Shown piece by piece: positions 16,458 through 26,242 of a stretch of 64,000 nt of DNA; positions within the stretch are counted from its first letter, which is position 1; each line of letters opens with the position of its first letter. Both the position numbers and the translations under genes were made by a program. The stretch is from positions 1 to 64,000 of the forward strand of contig JAJFLR010000115.1 of the NCBI GenBank assembly GCA_021772565.1. The letters are read 5' to 3'. This DNA is from Opitutales bacterium. GTDB taxonomy: Bacteria > Verrucomicrobiota > Verrucomicrobiia > Opitutales > JAJFLR01. A model generated the notes under the pieces. It made no database searches and was not told the DNA's origin. It was given only the letters and a program-made list of their open reading frames with translations.

Positions 16458-17066
16458 ATGAAAAAAGTAATTAAATTATTTTCACTGCTGATTATTGCAG
16501 GAAATCTTACAGTTAATGCTGCTAAAATTAATGTTCAAAGTACACCTGGAACACCTAACACTGGATTGTTGTTAAATTCCAGTTCAGTAGGGCTACCTGA
16601 TGGAACTGAAATTGGTATTGGTATTTTTAATTCTGGTTTTGATTTTAATACTATTTTTAGCTTTAGTAGTATTGATAATTTAGCTGCTAATGCAAATTTT
16701 ACATTGATAGGTACAAAGAGTACAGTTAATTTGGGAGGAAATGGAATAACAGGTGGCTTTGGTGCAACAACTGGTAATTTTACTGGAAATTTTCCTGCAA
16801 CTGATAAATTTCATCTAGTAGCTACATTAAATGGGGAATGGGGAGCATTTCAAAATAGTGGTGTAGTAGTACCTAGAGATGACTCACCGATTGGGGCAAC
16901 ATTAAATGTGCAATTTAATGCATTCAATGTAGCATCTGTGGGAACTTTAATCGACGCAGGTAGTGGTCTAAACGACGGGAAACTAGCAGCAATACCAGAA
17001 CCATCAACATATTTACTTTTAGCAATTGGATTGGGATCAATTTATTTAGTATCTCGAAAAAAATAG
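16458..17066 (+). CDS. PEP-CTERM sorting domain protein
   Basis: Begins with a signal peptide (MKKVIKLFSLLIIAGNLTVNAAK). It ends with IPEPSTYLLLAIGLGSIYLV followed by SRKK, the tripartite PEP-CTERM signal recognised by an exosortase in organisms that make extracellular polysaccharide. The Gly/Asn/Thr-rich middle has no catalytic motif. It follows the TIGR02597-like gene by 33 bp and is closed by a rho-independent terminator, so the two probably form an operon. No exosortase gene is in the window. Confidence 0.88.
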   Translation: MKKVIKLFSLLIIAGNLTVNAAKINVQSTPGTPNTGLLLNSSSVGLPDGTEIGIGIFNSGFDFNTIFSFSSIDNLAANANFTLIGTKSTVNLGGNGITGGFGATTGNFTGNFPATDKFHLVATLNGEWGAFQNSGVVVPRDDSPIGATLNVQFNAFNVASVGTLIDAGSGLNDGKLAAIPEPSTYLLLAIGLGSIYLVSRKK

Positions 17067-17086
17067 ATTTTTAAATAGGTAATTTT

Positions 17087-17121
17087 AAAAAACCTCTTCT
17101 ATGAAGGAAGAGGTTTTTTAT
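17087..17121 (+). terminator. Rho-independent terminator
   Basis: AACCTCTTC-tatgaag-... GAAGAGGTT stem followed by a T-run (TTTTTTATT), just after the PEP-CTERM gene and before the sigma-factor gene. Flanking A-run and T-run extend the pairing. Confidence 0.85.
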
Positions 17122-17244
17122 TAGGCAAATTCGACAAATTATATTACAATTTGAAATTTAATAAATATCGGCTATTGTATAGAAATATTAAATAAATTGG
17201 AACAAATATACCTTTATAGTGTTCTTATCACAAAAAAACCAACA

Positions 17245-17847
17245 ATGACAAATAGAGCACAAGAAATAGCATTAGATAAATTATTAGTAAGTCGCTTCAA
17301 AAGTGGGGATGAAACTGTTTTTGAAGATATGGTAAGCCGATATTGGGATAGAATCTATAATCGTGTTCACCAAATGCTAAAAAACCCACAAGATGCTGAG
17401 GAAGTGACTCAAGATGCATTTGTCAGAGCTCACCGAGGATTAGAAAATTTTAGAGGTGATGCTTCATTTTCAACTTGGCTTTACCAAATAGCTACAAATT
17501 TAGCCCATAATAAATATTGGTATTGGTTCCGTCGTAAGAGGGCAGAATCAATTTCTATGGATCAAAGTATTTCTGAAGATGGGACAATGACAATCGAAGA
17601 TGTAATCCCTGATCGATCAGAAGATCCAGCGCAAAACACAGTAACTAATGAACTAGCTAATCGCGTCACAGAATGTTTGCCGGCCTTAAGTGAAAAGCAG
17701 CGTGAAATATTGACTCTTCGTATTGTTCAAAATTTAACTTACGAAGAAATTTCACAAAAATTATCAATTAGCTTAGGGACTGTTAAAAGTCGCATTGCAA
17801 GAGCAAGAGAAAATCTGCGCGAAAAAATCGGTAGCGATTTTGCATGA
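17245..17847 (+). CDS. ECF sigma-70 family RNA polymerase sigma factor
   Basis: Sigma2 region: FEDMVSRYWDRIYNRVHQML, DAEEVTQDAFVRAHRGL, and FSTWLYQIATNLAHNKYW (core -10 recognition). Sigma4 region: LPALSEKQREILTLRIVQNLTYEEISQKL and GTVKSRIARARENLRE. I start at the ATG at 17245 (MTNRAQEIALDKLL) rather than the TTG at 17197, because the extra 16 residues are not family-like. The stop overlaps the next gene (ATGA), which encodes the membrane-bound partner. Target promoters unknown. Confidence 0.93.
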   Translation: MTNRAQEIALDKLLVSRFKSGDETVFEDMVSRYWDRIYNRVHQMLKNPQDAEEVTQDAFVRAHRGLENFRGDASFSTWLYQIATNLAHNKYWYWFRRKRAESISMDQSISEDGTMTIEDVIPDRSEDPAQNTVTNELANRVTECLPALSEKQREILTLRIVQNLTYEEISQKLSISLGTVKSRIARARENLREKIGSDFA

Positions 17848-18632
17848 AAGATCTCGAATTTGAAGAATTAATTAATCTGTATCTCGACAATGAGATATCA
17901 GAAAAGCAGATGAAACGCTTAAAAGCTTTCATTAGTTCAAGTGCTAAACATAAATCACTTTTTGATCAATATTGTAAGTTGCATCAAGCATCACAGCTCG
18001 CACTTAGCAAAAAGAAAATATCAAAAAGCACTAAAAAAACAATCAGTAGGAATTCAAAGAGAAATGTTACTAAAAATTCTGAAGAAAATAAAATAGTTAA
18101 AATTAACAAAAATACCGGAGAGGCTGTTTTTGAAAGTGATAAAATTGCCAAGAAAAATAAAAAGAAGGTAATTTCAGTATTATTTTCAACAAGTGTTGCT
18201 GCGGCATGTTTTGGATTTTCTGCAGTATCTCTTTACTTATATAAATATGATAAGGACCCAGTAAATAGATTTCCCACATTGCACACTGCATCAAAAGATT
18301 TTCCAGATAGATTAAACTCACTAGATAAAAATCTTACAAGAAGTGTTTTAGTCAAAAATTATGAAGACACTACAGCAACTGACAAAAATACCAGTAATGA
18401 TTCAAGAAATAATCCAACTGAAATAAAACTAAAAGAGGTATCAAATAATTATGCGACTTTAGCAAATTATCTAAATTACCCATATATGAAAAATCTAAAT
18501 GGACACATTTTTTCAAAAAGAAGTATTGGGGAAATTGAAAATTCTTCTTCAATAAACAAAAACTATTCGATAAATAACTACGATAGATCAAATTTTAGAA
18601 CGCAAAATGCTAGTTTCAGATTCGTTCGTTAA
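17844..18632 (+). CDS. Putative membrane anti-sigma factor
   Basis: N-terminal cytoplasmic segment FEELINLYLDNEISEKQMKRLKAF resembles the short helical anti-sigma domains paired with ECF sigma factors in Verrucomicrobiota and Planctomycetes. It has no HxxxCxxC zinc motif. One membrane segment (VISVLFSTSVAAACFGFSAV, ~111-130) follows a Lys-rich linker, and about 130 Asn/Ser-rich residues lie on the far side. The 4-bp overlap with the sigma gene supports the pairing. Role inferred from context and topology. Confidence 0.75.
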   Translation: MKDLEFEELINLYLDNEISEKQMKRLKAFISSSAKHKSLFDQYCKLHQASQLALSKKKISKSTKKTISRNSKRNVTKNSEENKIVKINKNTGEAVFESDKIAKKNKKKVISVLFSTSVAAACFGFSAVSLYLYKYDKDPVNRFPTLHTASKDFPDRLNSLDKNLTRSVLVKNYEDTTATDKNTSNDSRNNPTEIKLKEVSNNYATLANYLNYPYMKNLNGHIFSKRSIGEIENSSSINKNYSINNYDRSNFRTQNASFRFVR

Positions 18633-18659
18633 ATATGACTTTGTAGATATTAAGTCTAC

Positions 18660-20588
18660 TCATTCCGAAAGATTCTTATAAGTATCATAATAATGAATAG
18701 CAACACCAATGTATGATGGGTCAAACTCAAAAGCTTCATTCACTTCTCTAATAACCATCTCTAAATCGGTTTTCGATCTGTCAGCAAAGGTGATTTTTTC
18801 AAGCATTACTTCAGTAGTCTCAAATCCTTCAGCTACAACTTTATCATTATTACCTACTAAAGAGAACTCATGATATCCATTATAGCGCCCATCATTATTA
18901 ATGATATTATCTACTGCTGCTTTGAGTTTTTGTTGATCAACATTCCGATCTTTTGATCTCGATCCATATAAATTATATAATTTTATTAGCTCGTCATTAA
19001 ACATTTCGTTAGACATTATATCATCCTGTTGCAGTAGTCCTATGAACCTGAATCCACGCGCAAATACATTTCTGACCTTAAAGCCATTAAATATACTTTT
19101 TAACTGCATATCTTTTGAATTTTGCGCTTCTTTTATCCAGTCAGATTCCGGTAAGCCGTTTAAAAAACTAACTTTTGTTGGTTTATATTTAAATGTTTCA
19201 ATACCTAAATAAATTTTCTTACCCATCCAATTTGCATATTCAATTTCTTTTTCAGCATGACGAATCATTCCGTCTGCACCACCGGCAAAGTTTCTATAAT
19301 CCATAATGCCGACGTTATCTAAAATATCGATTAGGTGTTTTGCCGAATCTTTACGTTCACCATTAAAAGTTACGATATAGTTATTATCCTCGGTCCCCTC
19401 ATCAAACCAAAATGGAATATCTACTCCGTAAACTAAATCACTCTTTTCATTAGCAATTAAGTCCATAATCTTTTGATTTAGATCTAGAAATTGTGTCAAA
19501 ATTTTCTCTCTTTCAGGTCCATCAAATCCGAGTAATTGATATGGCTCATTGTCCAAGTGCACCCCATAATAACGTGCATCAGGTTCAACGGCACGGTTGA
19601 AATCAATAATTGCATTTACTTGTGCTAATACCCTAGGATGATGCTCTGATAGTGAGAATTCTGGAAAACCATCCAATGCATGACAAAGTATGTTTTGTTT
19701 TCTGGCAGATTTGATAAATTCTGCAAGTTTACCAGGGTGTTTTAAAACACAAACTACAAAAGGTGTTAAATCATTTTCAAATTTATATGGGATTTGTAAA
19801 AAAAGTTCGCTAATTTTATGATCCTGACAAAATTTAAAAAAAACATCTCTTTCCTTTTGATCCAATAGTAACTTTTCAACTTCCCAAACCCACATGGCAC
19901 GAACTGTATTTCTTGCTGATCCAGGCTTAAGTTTTCTTGAATCACTAAATGGTGGCATGCTATCCGGACTGGATTTAAAATTAATATCATCAATAAAAAT
20001 TGTTCCCTTTCCTGGCACGGTAAAATTAAAAACAATAGTCGATGCCTCATTAGAACCTAAATTAAATTGACTCCAAGGAATAACGACTTCCTGCCATTGA
20101 GTGGTAACTGAACCTTTCATAAATTTATCACAAACTCCGGCAGATCGTGAATCATCTTTTTTAAACCAATTTGGATCTGCTGCCTGTACTGAAAAATTTT
20201 CTCCACCCTCTTCACCTTTCACAAAAAATGATAAATATTGATGATCAACAATATTTAGAAACTTTCTCTCTACAACAGGTAATTCTTCATCAAATAAATG
20301 TAACCAAACACCAGCCCATCCTTCATCTTTTTTATATGAAATTTTCATTGATCGGCCACCCACACCACGGTAAACATCCCTGACTAGATGAATTCGAGCC
20401 TCTGACTTGCCTCTACCAAAATGATTATAGAATCCACCCTGATCAGTAAGCAATCCTCTGTCGAAATCCCAAACTGGTAGTATTTCTGAATTACTCATTA
20501 GACCCGTCATAATTAAAATATTTATATTTAAAACGATAATTAATCGTAAATTAAATAATTTCTTTTTCTTTATAATCTCTAATAGCAT
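18660..20588 (-). CDS. Secreted protein with carbohydrate-binding-like and TIM-barrel-like regions
   Basis: N-terminal hydrophobic export signal (LRLIIVLNINILIMTGLM). Residues ~35-200 look like a CBM11/galactose-binding-type jelly roll, with LPVWDFDRG at the start and GTIFIDDINF at the end. The rest resembles a glycoside-hydrolase-like TIM barrel: AMWVWEVEKLL, ISELFLQIPY, YYGVHLDNEPYQLLGFDGPE, LVYGVDIPFWFDEGTE, VGIMDYRNFAGGADG, IYLGIETFKY. Acidic residues at strand ends (LDNEP, VDIPFW, GIETF) would suit catalysis but no GH family is assigned. A surface polysaccharide-degrading or binding role is plausible. Confidence 0.65.
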   Translation of the reverse strand: MLLEIIKKKKLFNLRLIIVLNINILIMTGLMSNSEILPVWDFDRGLLTDQGGFYNHFGRGKSEARIHLVRDVYRGVGGRSMKISYKKDEGWAGVWLHLFDEELPVVERKFLNIVDHQYLSFFVKGEEGGENFSVQAADPNWFKKDDSRSAGVCDKFMKGSVTTQWQEVVIPWSQFNLGSNEASTIVFNFTVPGKGTIFIDDINFKSSPDSMPPFSDSRKLKPGSARNTVRAMWVWEVEKLLLDQKERDVFFKFCQDHKISELFLQIPYKFENDLTPFVVCVLKHPGKLAEFIKSARKQNILCHALDGFPEFSLSEHHPRVLAQVNAIIDFNRAVEPDARYYGVHLDNEPYQLLGFDGPEREKILTQFLDLNQKIMDLIANEKSDLVYGVDIPFWFDEGTEDNNYIVTFNGERKDSAKHLIDILDNVGIMDYRNFAGGADGMIRHAEKEIEYANWMGKKIYLGIETFKYKPTKVSFLNGLPESDWIKEAQNSKDMQLKSIFNGFKVRNVFARGFRFIGLLQQDDIMSNEMFNDELIKLYNLYGSRSKDRNVDQQKLKAAVDNIINNDGRYNGYHEFSLVGNNDKVVAEGFETTEVMLEKITFADRSKTDLEMVIREVNEAFEFDPSYIGVAIHYYDTYKNLSE

Positions 20589-20616
20589 AATACCTTATCT
20601 GTTAATTCTTTAAGTA

Positions 20617-21849
20617 TTAGACATCAAAATCAAGGTTAGGGTCAACAAATATATTTTGAGAATTCTTAATATCTAGTTCAAGTTGAATGCATTTCCTAAC
20701 CGCCTCTGATAACAACATCTTACCATCTCTTAATGCATCTTGCAATAAGTAATCTTGTGGGGTAATTTGAATAAGTTGGTTAGAATTAATATTCTCAGGC
20801 AAATAATCATTTAAATTTTTACTGATATTTCCCGCAAAAATATATATTTTCTTTTGATATTTTGATGCGGTTAACAGTAATTCGGCCGGACCTTTACCGT
20901 TAAAAGAGCTTTGATCAAACGAGCCCTCCCCAGTTAGTATTAATTCAGAATTTTTTATTTTATCTGATAATTGTAACCAGTTTTTAATGAGTTTAAAACC
21001 AGAAATAAAATGTGCATTACTGATTAAATTTAAACCAAAACCGACACCACCTGCGGCACCACATCCAGCTTTATCAATAATTTTATAATCGACCTTGAAA
21101 AAATCGCATAATAAATTTGCCATTTCTTTTGCATAAAACTCAAATCGAGAAAAGTCATTTTTTTTAAGACCTTTCTGTTCCCCATAAATAGCAGCCGCTC
21201 CATTCTCGCCAAAAAGTGGGTTATTGACATCTGTTGCTATAAATATCGGTGGTAATTTTAAATCAGTTTCCATATCCACTTTCACAACATCAGGCCATTT
21301 TTCAGGTGTAATTTTTTCAATCGTTCCCCCTTCTTTATCAAAAAACTTTACCCCTAATGCTTCAAGTGCTCCCATTCCTAAATCGCTCGTTGCACTACCT
21401 CCTACACCGACTATAATCACATCAACTCCAACATTCGCAGCTAATTGAATAAGCTCACCCGTTCCAAAAGTTGATGTTTTCCAAAGGTCTCTTTCACTAT
21501 CGTTCAAGTGCTGCAACCCACTTGCCTGGGCCATTTCTACAATCCCAATTAAATTGTATTGAGACAAATTCAAACTCTCACAGATAGAATCAGGTAAACT
21601 TTTAGTAGTGACTACACCGATGTTCGCATCAATTTTTTTAAATATTGGGTTGCTAACAAATTCACTGACTATTTCTCCATCATAGCAATTTGTCAAAATT
21701 TCGAAAAATCCTTCTCCTCCATCAGATAACGGTGCCTTTTCAATTTTCCAATCAGGGCACAATTCTGTGAAAACTTGCTCAGCAATATTACAAGCCTCAT
21801 GGGCAGTTAGTGAATCCTTAAATTTATCAAATGACAGAAGTACATTCAT
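20617..21849 (-). CDS. Glycerate kinase (GlxK/GarK type)
   Basis: Phosphorylates D-glycerate to 2-phosphoglycerate in glyoxylate/serine or glucarate metabolism. Typical landmarks: SFDKFKDSLTAHEACNIAE, APLSDGGEGFFE, MAQASGLQHL, DLWKTSTFGTGELI, VGVGGSATSDLGMGALEALG, and ILTGEGSFDQSSFNGK. Length 410 aa is slightly longer than the usual 375-385 because of a C-terminal extension. No other genes of the pathway are adjacent; it lies 28 bp from the secreted protein gene on the same strand. Confidence 0.93.
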   Translation of the reverse strand: MNVLLSFDKFKDSLTAHEACNIAEQVFTELCPDWKIEKAPLSDGGEGFFEILTNCYDGEIVSEFVSNPIFKKIDANIGVVTTKSLPDSICESLNLSQYNLIGIVEMAQASGLQHLNDSERDLWKTSTFGTGELIQLAANVGVDVIIVGVGGSATSDLGMGALEALGVKFFDKEGGTIEKITPEKWPDVVKVDMETDLKLPPIFIATDVNNPLFGENGAAAIYGEQKGLKKNDFSRFEFYAKEMANLLCDFFKVDYKIIDKAGCGAAGGVGFGLNLISNAHFISGFKLIKNWLQLSDKIKNSELILTGEGSFDQSSFNGKGPAELLLTASKYQKKIYIFAGNISKNLNDYLPENINSNQLIQITPQDYLLQDALRDGKMLLSEAVRKCIQLELDIKNSQNIFVDPNLDFDV

Positions 21850-21900
21850 TTAAAATTATTTTTTAAAGTTCGAAATATTAAAATTATTGATACAATTAAA

Positions 21901-22830
21901 TTAACGATTCATTGAATGAGAATGAATAATTTCGTGATCTTTTGCCGGTTCTAAATGCGTAGTGACTAAAGTGTTGGAGCCAATGGAATCTCTTAAATTA
22001 TCCTCAATTTCAGTAGCTTTTTCATGAGCAAATTTTAATTGAGTTTCATCATCAAAGACTAAATGAAAATCAATCCAATATCCACTCCCAGTATTTCTAA
22101 TTCTAAGTAAATGATATGATATATTTAATCGATCTGTTTCCTTTCTTAATGCCTTTTCAATTTTATTGCGCGACTTCTCATCTACTGTATCCATCAACCC
22201 AACAAAACTTTCTTTCATTAATCCAAAACCTGAATAAAGAATATTAGATGCGACCAGTATGGCACATATAGGATCAAAATGAAGCCATCCGGTCACCCAC
22301 ACTAACGCAAGCCCAATTATAACACCCAAACTGGTCCAGGCATCAGTCAGAACATGATGGCCATTCGCTCTAATAATAATTGAACCATGTTTCTTACCCA
22401 ATCGAATTAAATAGAGCCCTAATATTCCATTAATTAATAACGCTAACAATGTTAGGCTTGTACCAAAGCCAATATTTTCTAACGCCAGACCAGCCAACCA
22501 TTTTTTAATAGCATCATAAATAATAAAAATTGCAGCCATAACAATCATGGCACCCTCGAAACCTGCAGAAAAAAAGCTAATTTTCGCATAACCATATGGA
22601 TGATTAGGGTCAGCTGGCTTATTTGATAATTGCTGACTAAAGGCGGCAAATCCGACGGCAACTACATGCACTATCGATTCAACTGCGTCACTTAATATTG
22701 CGGAGGATCCAGTTAGAAAATAGGCACCCACTTTGATTATCAACATTAAGACACCAACCACCAGTGATATATTCATTGCCCGTCGCAAGACAACTTTAGA
22801 AGAAATTTCTTCAGATATTTTTGAGCTCAA
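21901..22830 (-). CDS. Cation diffusion facilitator (CDF) efflux transporter
   Basis: Proton-coupled exporter of divalent metals such as Zn2+. The 309-aa protein has six hydrophobic segments, SSAILSDAVESIVHVVAV (TM2 metal site), HPYGYAKISFFSAGFEG after it, and ANGHHVLTDAWTSLGVIIG (TM5 metal site: HxxxD). It has a cytoplasmic ferredoxin-like C-terminal domain ending in HLEPAKDHEIIHSHS. The A-site pairs are D in TM2 and H/D in TM5. Five bases downstream of purB in the same orientation; co-transcription is likely but function is unrelated. Confidence 0.93.
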   Translation of the reverse strand: MSSKISEEISSKVVLRRAMNISLVVGVLMLIIKVGAYFLTGSSAILSDAVESIVHVVAVGFAAFSQQLSNKPADPNHPYGYAKISFFSAGFEGAMIVMAAIFIIYDAIKKWLAGLALENIGFGTSLTLLALLINGILGLYLIRLGKKHGSIIIRANGHHVLTDAWTSLGVIIGLALVWVTGWLHFDPICAILVASNILYSGFGLMKESFVGLMDTVDEKSRNKIEKALRKETDRLNISYHLLRIRNTGSGYWIDFHLVFDDETQLKFAHEKATEIEDNLRDSIGSNTLVTTHLEPAKDHEIIHSHSMNR

Positions 22831-22835
22831 TTTTT

Positions 22836-24260
22836 TTATAAAATATTTTCGGTCTTAAAATCTAAAGAATCAGGATAACGTTTTATCCAGGAGTTCACTT
22901 CACTCAAAAATAAATCAACCTGATTACTAGCATTGCCGGTTAATCGATTATAATCACCAAGTATCTCATCAAGAATTTTTCTGTCCAAATTAACTCGATC
23001 ATCTTCAGCTAATCTGGAAATTAGGTCATTTTCATTAATTTCTCCCAAACGGATATCTTTGGCTACCGATATTGCATGTTCTTTAATTGCATCGTGTGCT
23101 GCTTCTCTTCCAGCTCCATTCTTCACCGCTTTCATAAGAATCGTAGTCGTTACCAGGAATGGAAGATAACGGCCATTCTCCTTTTCAATAGCGGCGGGAT
23201 AAACCTCCATTTGATTTAAAACTGTAATAAATGTTTCGAGTAAACCATCAATAACAAAAAAGCTATCTGGAATTGCTACTCTTCTAACAACTGAACAGGA
23301 GACATCACCCTCATTCCATTGATCTCCAGCTACATTGGAAATCATTGTAAGATACCCTTTAAGAACTTGTTGAAATCCACAAATTCGCTCGCAACTACGA
23401 GCATTCATTTTGTGCGGCATCGCAGATGATCCGACTTGACCCTCACCAAAGCCTTCACTTGCAAGTTCATGCCCGGCCATAATACGTAATGTTTTTGCAA
23501 AACTCACAGGTGCGCATGTCAGTTGATTGAGCAAACTTATCACTTCAAAATCTAAACTGCGCGGATAAACTTGCCCGACAATTTTAAATGAATTATTAAA
23601 TCCAAGATGCTTAATAATATTATCTTCCAGCAATGATACTTTAGTTACATCATCTCCAAACAATGTTAACTGATCAATCTGGGTACCAACGGCACCCTTA
23701 ATTCCACGAATAGGATAACGTTCAACTAATTGCTCAAAATTTCTGACGACTAAAAGTAATTCTTCACCGTACATTGCAAAGCGCTTGCCTAAAGTGGTAG
23801 GCTGTGCAGCCACATTGTGAGACTTTCCAGAAATTAAAACGTTTTTGTACTGCTCTGCTTTTTTGGAAAGAATAACCATCGCAGCAACAGATTTTTTTAA
23901 AGTCAATTGTAACGACTTGTAAATCTGAATTTGCTCAACATTCTCCGTGAGATCCCTACTCGTCATTCCTTTATGGATATGTTGATGTCCAGCCAGTGAA
24001 TTAAATTCTTCTATTTTCGCTTTTACATCATGCTTCGTAATTACTTCTCTCTTCTTAATCGAATCCAGATCGACTTTATTTTTAACTGACTCATAATCAT
24101 TAATTTCATTTTGTGAGACATCCAAACCGAGTTCTTTTTGTGATTTAAGAACGGCAATCCAAAAATTTCTTTCCATTAAGATTTTTTCGTGCACTGACCA
24201 TATAGACTTCATCGATGATGATGCATAACGCTCAGCCAGTATATTTGGAATTATTTCCAT
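22836..24260 (-). CDS. purB: Adenylosuccinate lyase
   Basis: PurB removes fumarate from SAICAR and adenylosuccinate in purine synthesis. At 474 aa it carries the fumarase/aspartase signature GSSAMPHKMNARSCERI with the flexible catalytic-loop Ser, plus HQHIHKGMTSRDLTENV and SGKSHNVAAQPTTLGKR (His base). It resembles the longer eukaryote-like PurB group in length. purC and guaB lie elsewhere in the window, all in separate transcription units. Confidence 0.95.
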   Translation of the reverse strand: MEIIPNILAERYASSSMKSIWSVHEKILMERNFWIAVLKSQKELGLDVSQNEINDYESVKNKVDLDSIKKREVITKHDVKAKIEEFNSLAGHQHIHKGMTSRDLTENVEQIQIYKSLQLTLKKSVAAMVILSKKAEQYKNVLISGKSHNVAAQPTTLGKRFAMYGEELLLVVRNFEQLVERYPIRGIKGAVGTQIDQLTLFGDDVTKVSLLEDNIIKHLGFNNSFKIVGQVYPRSLDFEVISLLNQLTCAPVSFAKTLRIMAGHELASEGFGEGQVGSSAMPHKMNARSCERICGFQQVLKGYLTMISNVAGDQWNEGDVSCSVVRRVAIPDSFFVIDGLLETFITVLNQMEVYPAAIEKENGRYLPFLVTTTILMKAVKNGAGREAAHDAIKEHAISVAKDIRLGEINENDLISRLAEDDRVNLDRKILDEILGDYNRLTGNASNQVDLFLSEVNSWIKRYPDSLDFKTENIL

Positions 24261-24305
24261 GCTTAATTATTATAATAAAGATATAAATTTTAAATTTAAT
24301 AAATA

Positions 24306-25421
24306 TTAAGAATAGATAACCGCTCCACGCAAGAGTTGATCTTGATCAAATTTATCATACATTAAATTATTTAAACGAATAGCTTGATCCATATTAAGTG
24401 GCGACATACCGCTAAACGGAGTCAAAGCTTGATCATCAGCCAAAATGACAGGTGCCCGATAATTAAAAAGGTAATCTAATTTTTTATTTTGCAATAAAGC
24501 ACTCAATAAAGTTGCTCCCCCTTCAAATAATATTCCAACAATATTTTGTTCTGAAGATTTCTCACAAAATAAATTAAAAAATTCTAAATCCTTGGAAGTA
24601 TCGATTTCCCAAAATTCTATATCAAGTTCTGCTAATTTATTTTTCTTAATCAGATTACTGTTTACTGAAGTAACCACAGTTGTATTTTTTTTAAACTCGT
24701 CGGAATAAACATTATATAATTTATCATTAACAGTACTTAATTTTCTATCAAAGATAAATCTTTTCGGACACCAGATATCGTCACCCAGACGACTCGTTAG
24801 ACTTGGGTTGTCAGCAATCACTGTTTGTGAGCCGACAGCAATTGCCGGAAAAAGACGTCGCCATTTCATAACATCAGTACGCGCTTTCTCTCCGGTTATC
24901 CATTTCGATTGTTTAGCACGCGTTGCAATTTTACCATCAAGAGTTGTAGCTACTTTTGCGGCTAAGAATGGCGAACTATTTTTTATCCAATGATTAAAAA
25001 GCAAATTTAAATCAGAACACTCTTCAGCTAAAATATTATTAATGACGTTGATCCCATTTTTCTTTAAAATCTCAATGCCTTTACTGGAATGTAATGGATT
25101 GGAATCGGTAGCGCCAATAACAACATTCTTAATTTTAGAATTAATAATTACGTCAGTACAAGCTCCAGTCCTGCCCATTGTCGAACACGGCTCGAGAGTT
25201 ACATAAAGCACAGTATCAGAAGAAATATCATTATCCAATTTAGAAATTGCTTCAACTTCAGCATGATTAGTTCCAGCCCTACGATGAAATCCTTCGGCAA
25301 CAATATTGTCATTATCCACTATAACAGAACCGACCATAGGGTTTGGGTGCGTAGTTCCCCACCCCTTTCTAGCAAGCTCAATTGCCCGTCTCATATATTT
25401 AATATTGTCGTCAGCTGACAC
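24306..25421 (-). CDS. ribD: Bifunctional riboflavin biosynthesis protein RibD
   Basis: Deaminase domain (residues 1-150): THPNPMVGSVIV, zinc site HAEVEAI (H53, E55) and LEPCSTMGRTGAC (C79, C88). Reductase domain: PFLAAKVATTLDGKIAT, SKWITGEKARTDV, and a C-terminal LFEGGATLLSAL. Together they catalyse two successive steps converting the GTP cyclohydrolase II product. Full length at 371 aa. ribH is at 5287-5838; no other rib genes are seen. Confidence 0.96.
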   Translation of the reverse strand: MSADDNIKYMRRAIELARKGWGTTHPNPMVGSVIVDNDNIVAEGFHRRAGTNHAEVEAISKLDNDISSDTVLYVTLEPCSTMGRTGACTDVIINSKIKNVVIGATDSNPLHSSKGIEILKKNGINVINNILAEECSDLNLLFNHWIKNSSPFLAAKVATTLDGKIATRAKQSKWITGEKARTDVMKWRRLFPAIAVGSQTVIADNPSLTSRLGDDIWCPKRFIFDRKLSTVNDKLYNVYSDEFKKNTTVVTSVNSNLIKKNKLAELDIEFWEIDTSKDLEFFNLFCEKSSEQNIVGILFEGGATLLSALLQNKKLDYLFNYRAPVILADDQALTPFSGMSPLNMDQAIRLNNLMYDKFDQDQLLRGAVIYS

Positions 25422-25521
25422 GTTTGATATTCATTAAAGATTATGATTATAAATTCAGTATTATATTTTGCTCACATTGTTCATTAAACAAGTCCATAAT
25501 TTATACGATATAATTTAAATT

Positions 25522-26121
25522 ATGAGTGATGACAAAATTATAAATAAGACAATGGATTGGGATTTGCGCTATAGAGAAAATGATACACCATGGGAAGAAG
25601 GAGAAGCTGCACCACCACTAGTTGAGTTTCTGGAAAAAAATTCTGTCCACGGTAAAGTTCTAGTACCGGGTTGTGGCTTTGGTCATGATGTAAGATTACT
25701 GGCCAGCCAGGGAGCAATAGCCATCGGCATGGATATTTCTAAATTTGCAATTGAGAAAGCTCATTCATTTTTAAAATTGAACAATGAAGATTATATTTTG
25801 GCAGACTATTTTGCATCTCCTAAAAATTTATCTAATGAATTTGATTGGGTATTTGAACACACATGCTTTTGTGCAATTGATCCTTCACAGCGTGATAAAT
25901 ATATTTCATCGACTCATAAAATTTTAAAAAATAACGGGAAATTGCTAGCAATTTTTTTTACACATACTGAAAATAATGGGAAACCTCCTCATCAAATCGA
26001 AAGCAATGAAATTGATATTCTGTTTAAATCAAAATTTAAAACACTGAAAATTATTACTCCAAATAAATTTCATGAGGGGAGAAAAGGAAACGAGCAACTG
26101 CGTCTGATGGAAAAGATTTAG
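25522..26121 (+). CDS. TPMT-family SAM-dependent methyltransferase
   Basis: The N-terminus WDLRYRENDTPWEEGEAAPPL and the SAM site GKVLVPGCGFGHDVRLLAS match the thiopurine S-methyltransferase-like family. These methylate sulfur, selenium or halide-type substrates. Later landmarks are AIGMDISKFAIEKA and FDWVFEHTCFCAIDPSQR. At 199 aa it is a compact bacterial member. Substrate cannot be inferred. Transcribed divergently from ribD. Confidence 0.88.
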   Translation: MSDDKIINKTMDWDLRYRENDTPWEEGEAAPPLVEFLEKNSVHGKVLVPGCGFGHDVRLLASQGAIAIGMDISKFAIEKAHSFLKLNNEDYILADYFASPKNLSNEFDWVFEHTCFCAIDPSQRDKYISSTHKILKNNGKLLAIFFTHTENNGKPPHQIESNEIDILFKSKFKTLKIITPNKFHEGRKGNEQLRLMEKI

Positions 26122-26242
26122 TTTTATCTTGTTTGTGATTTTTTTTTAGATTATACGATTAAGCCTTGACTCAGATTAGGTTTTTCCAGTCTGAGTGCTG
26201 TGAGAAATTACTGAATGTAAATTAATAGATAAATATATTTTT

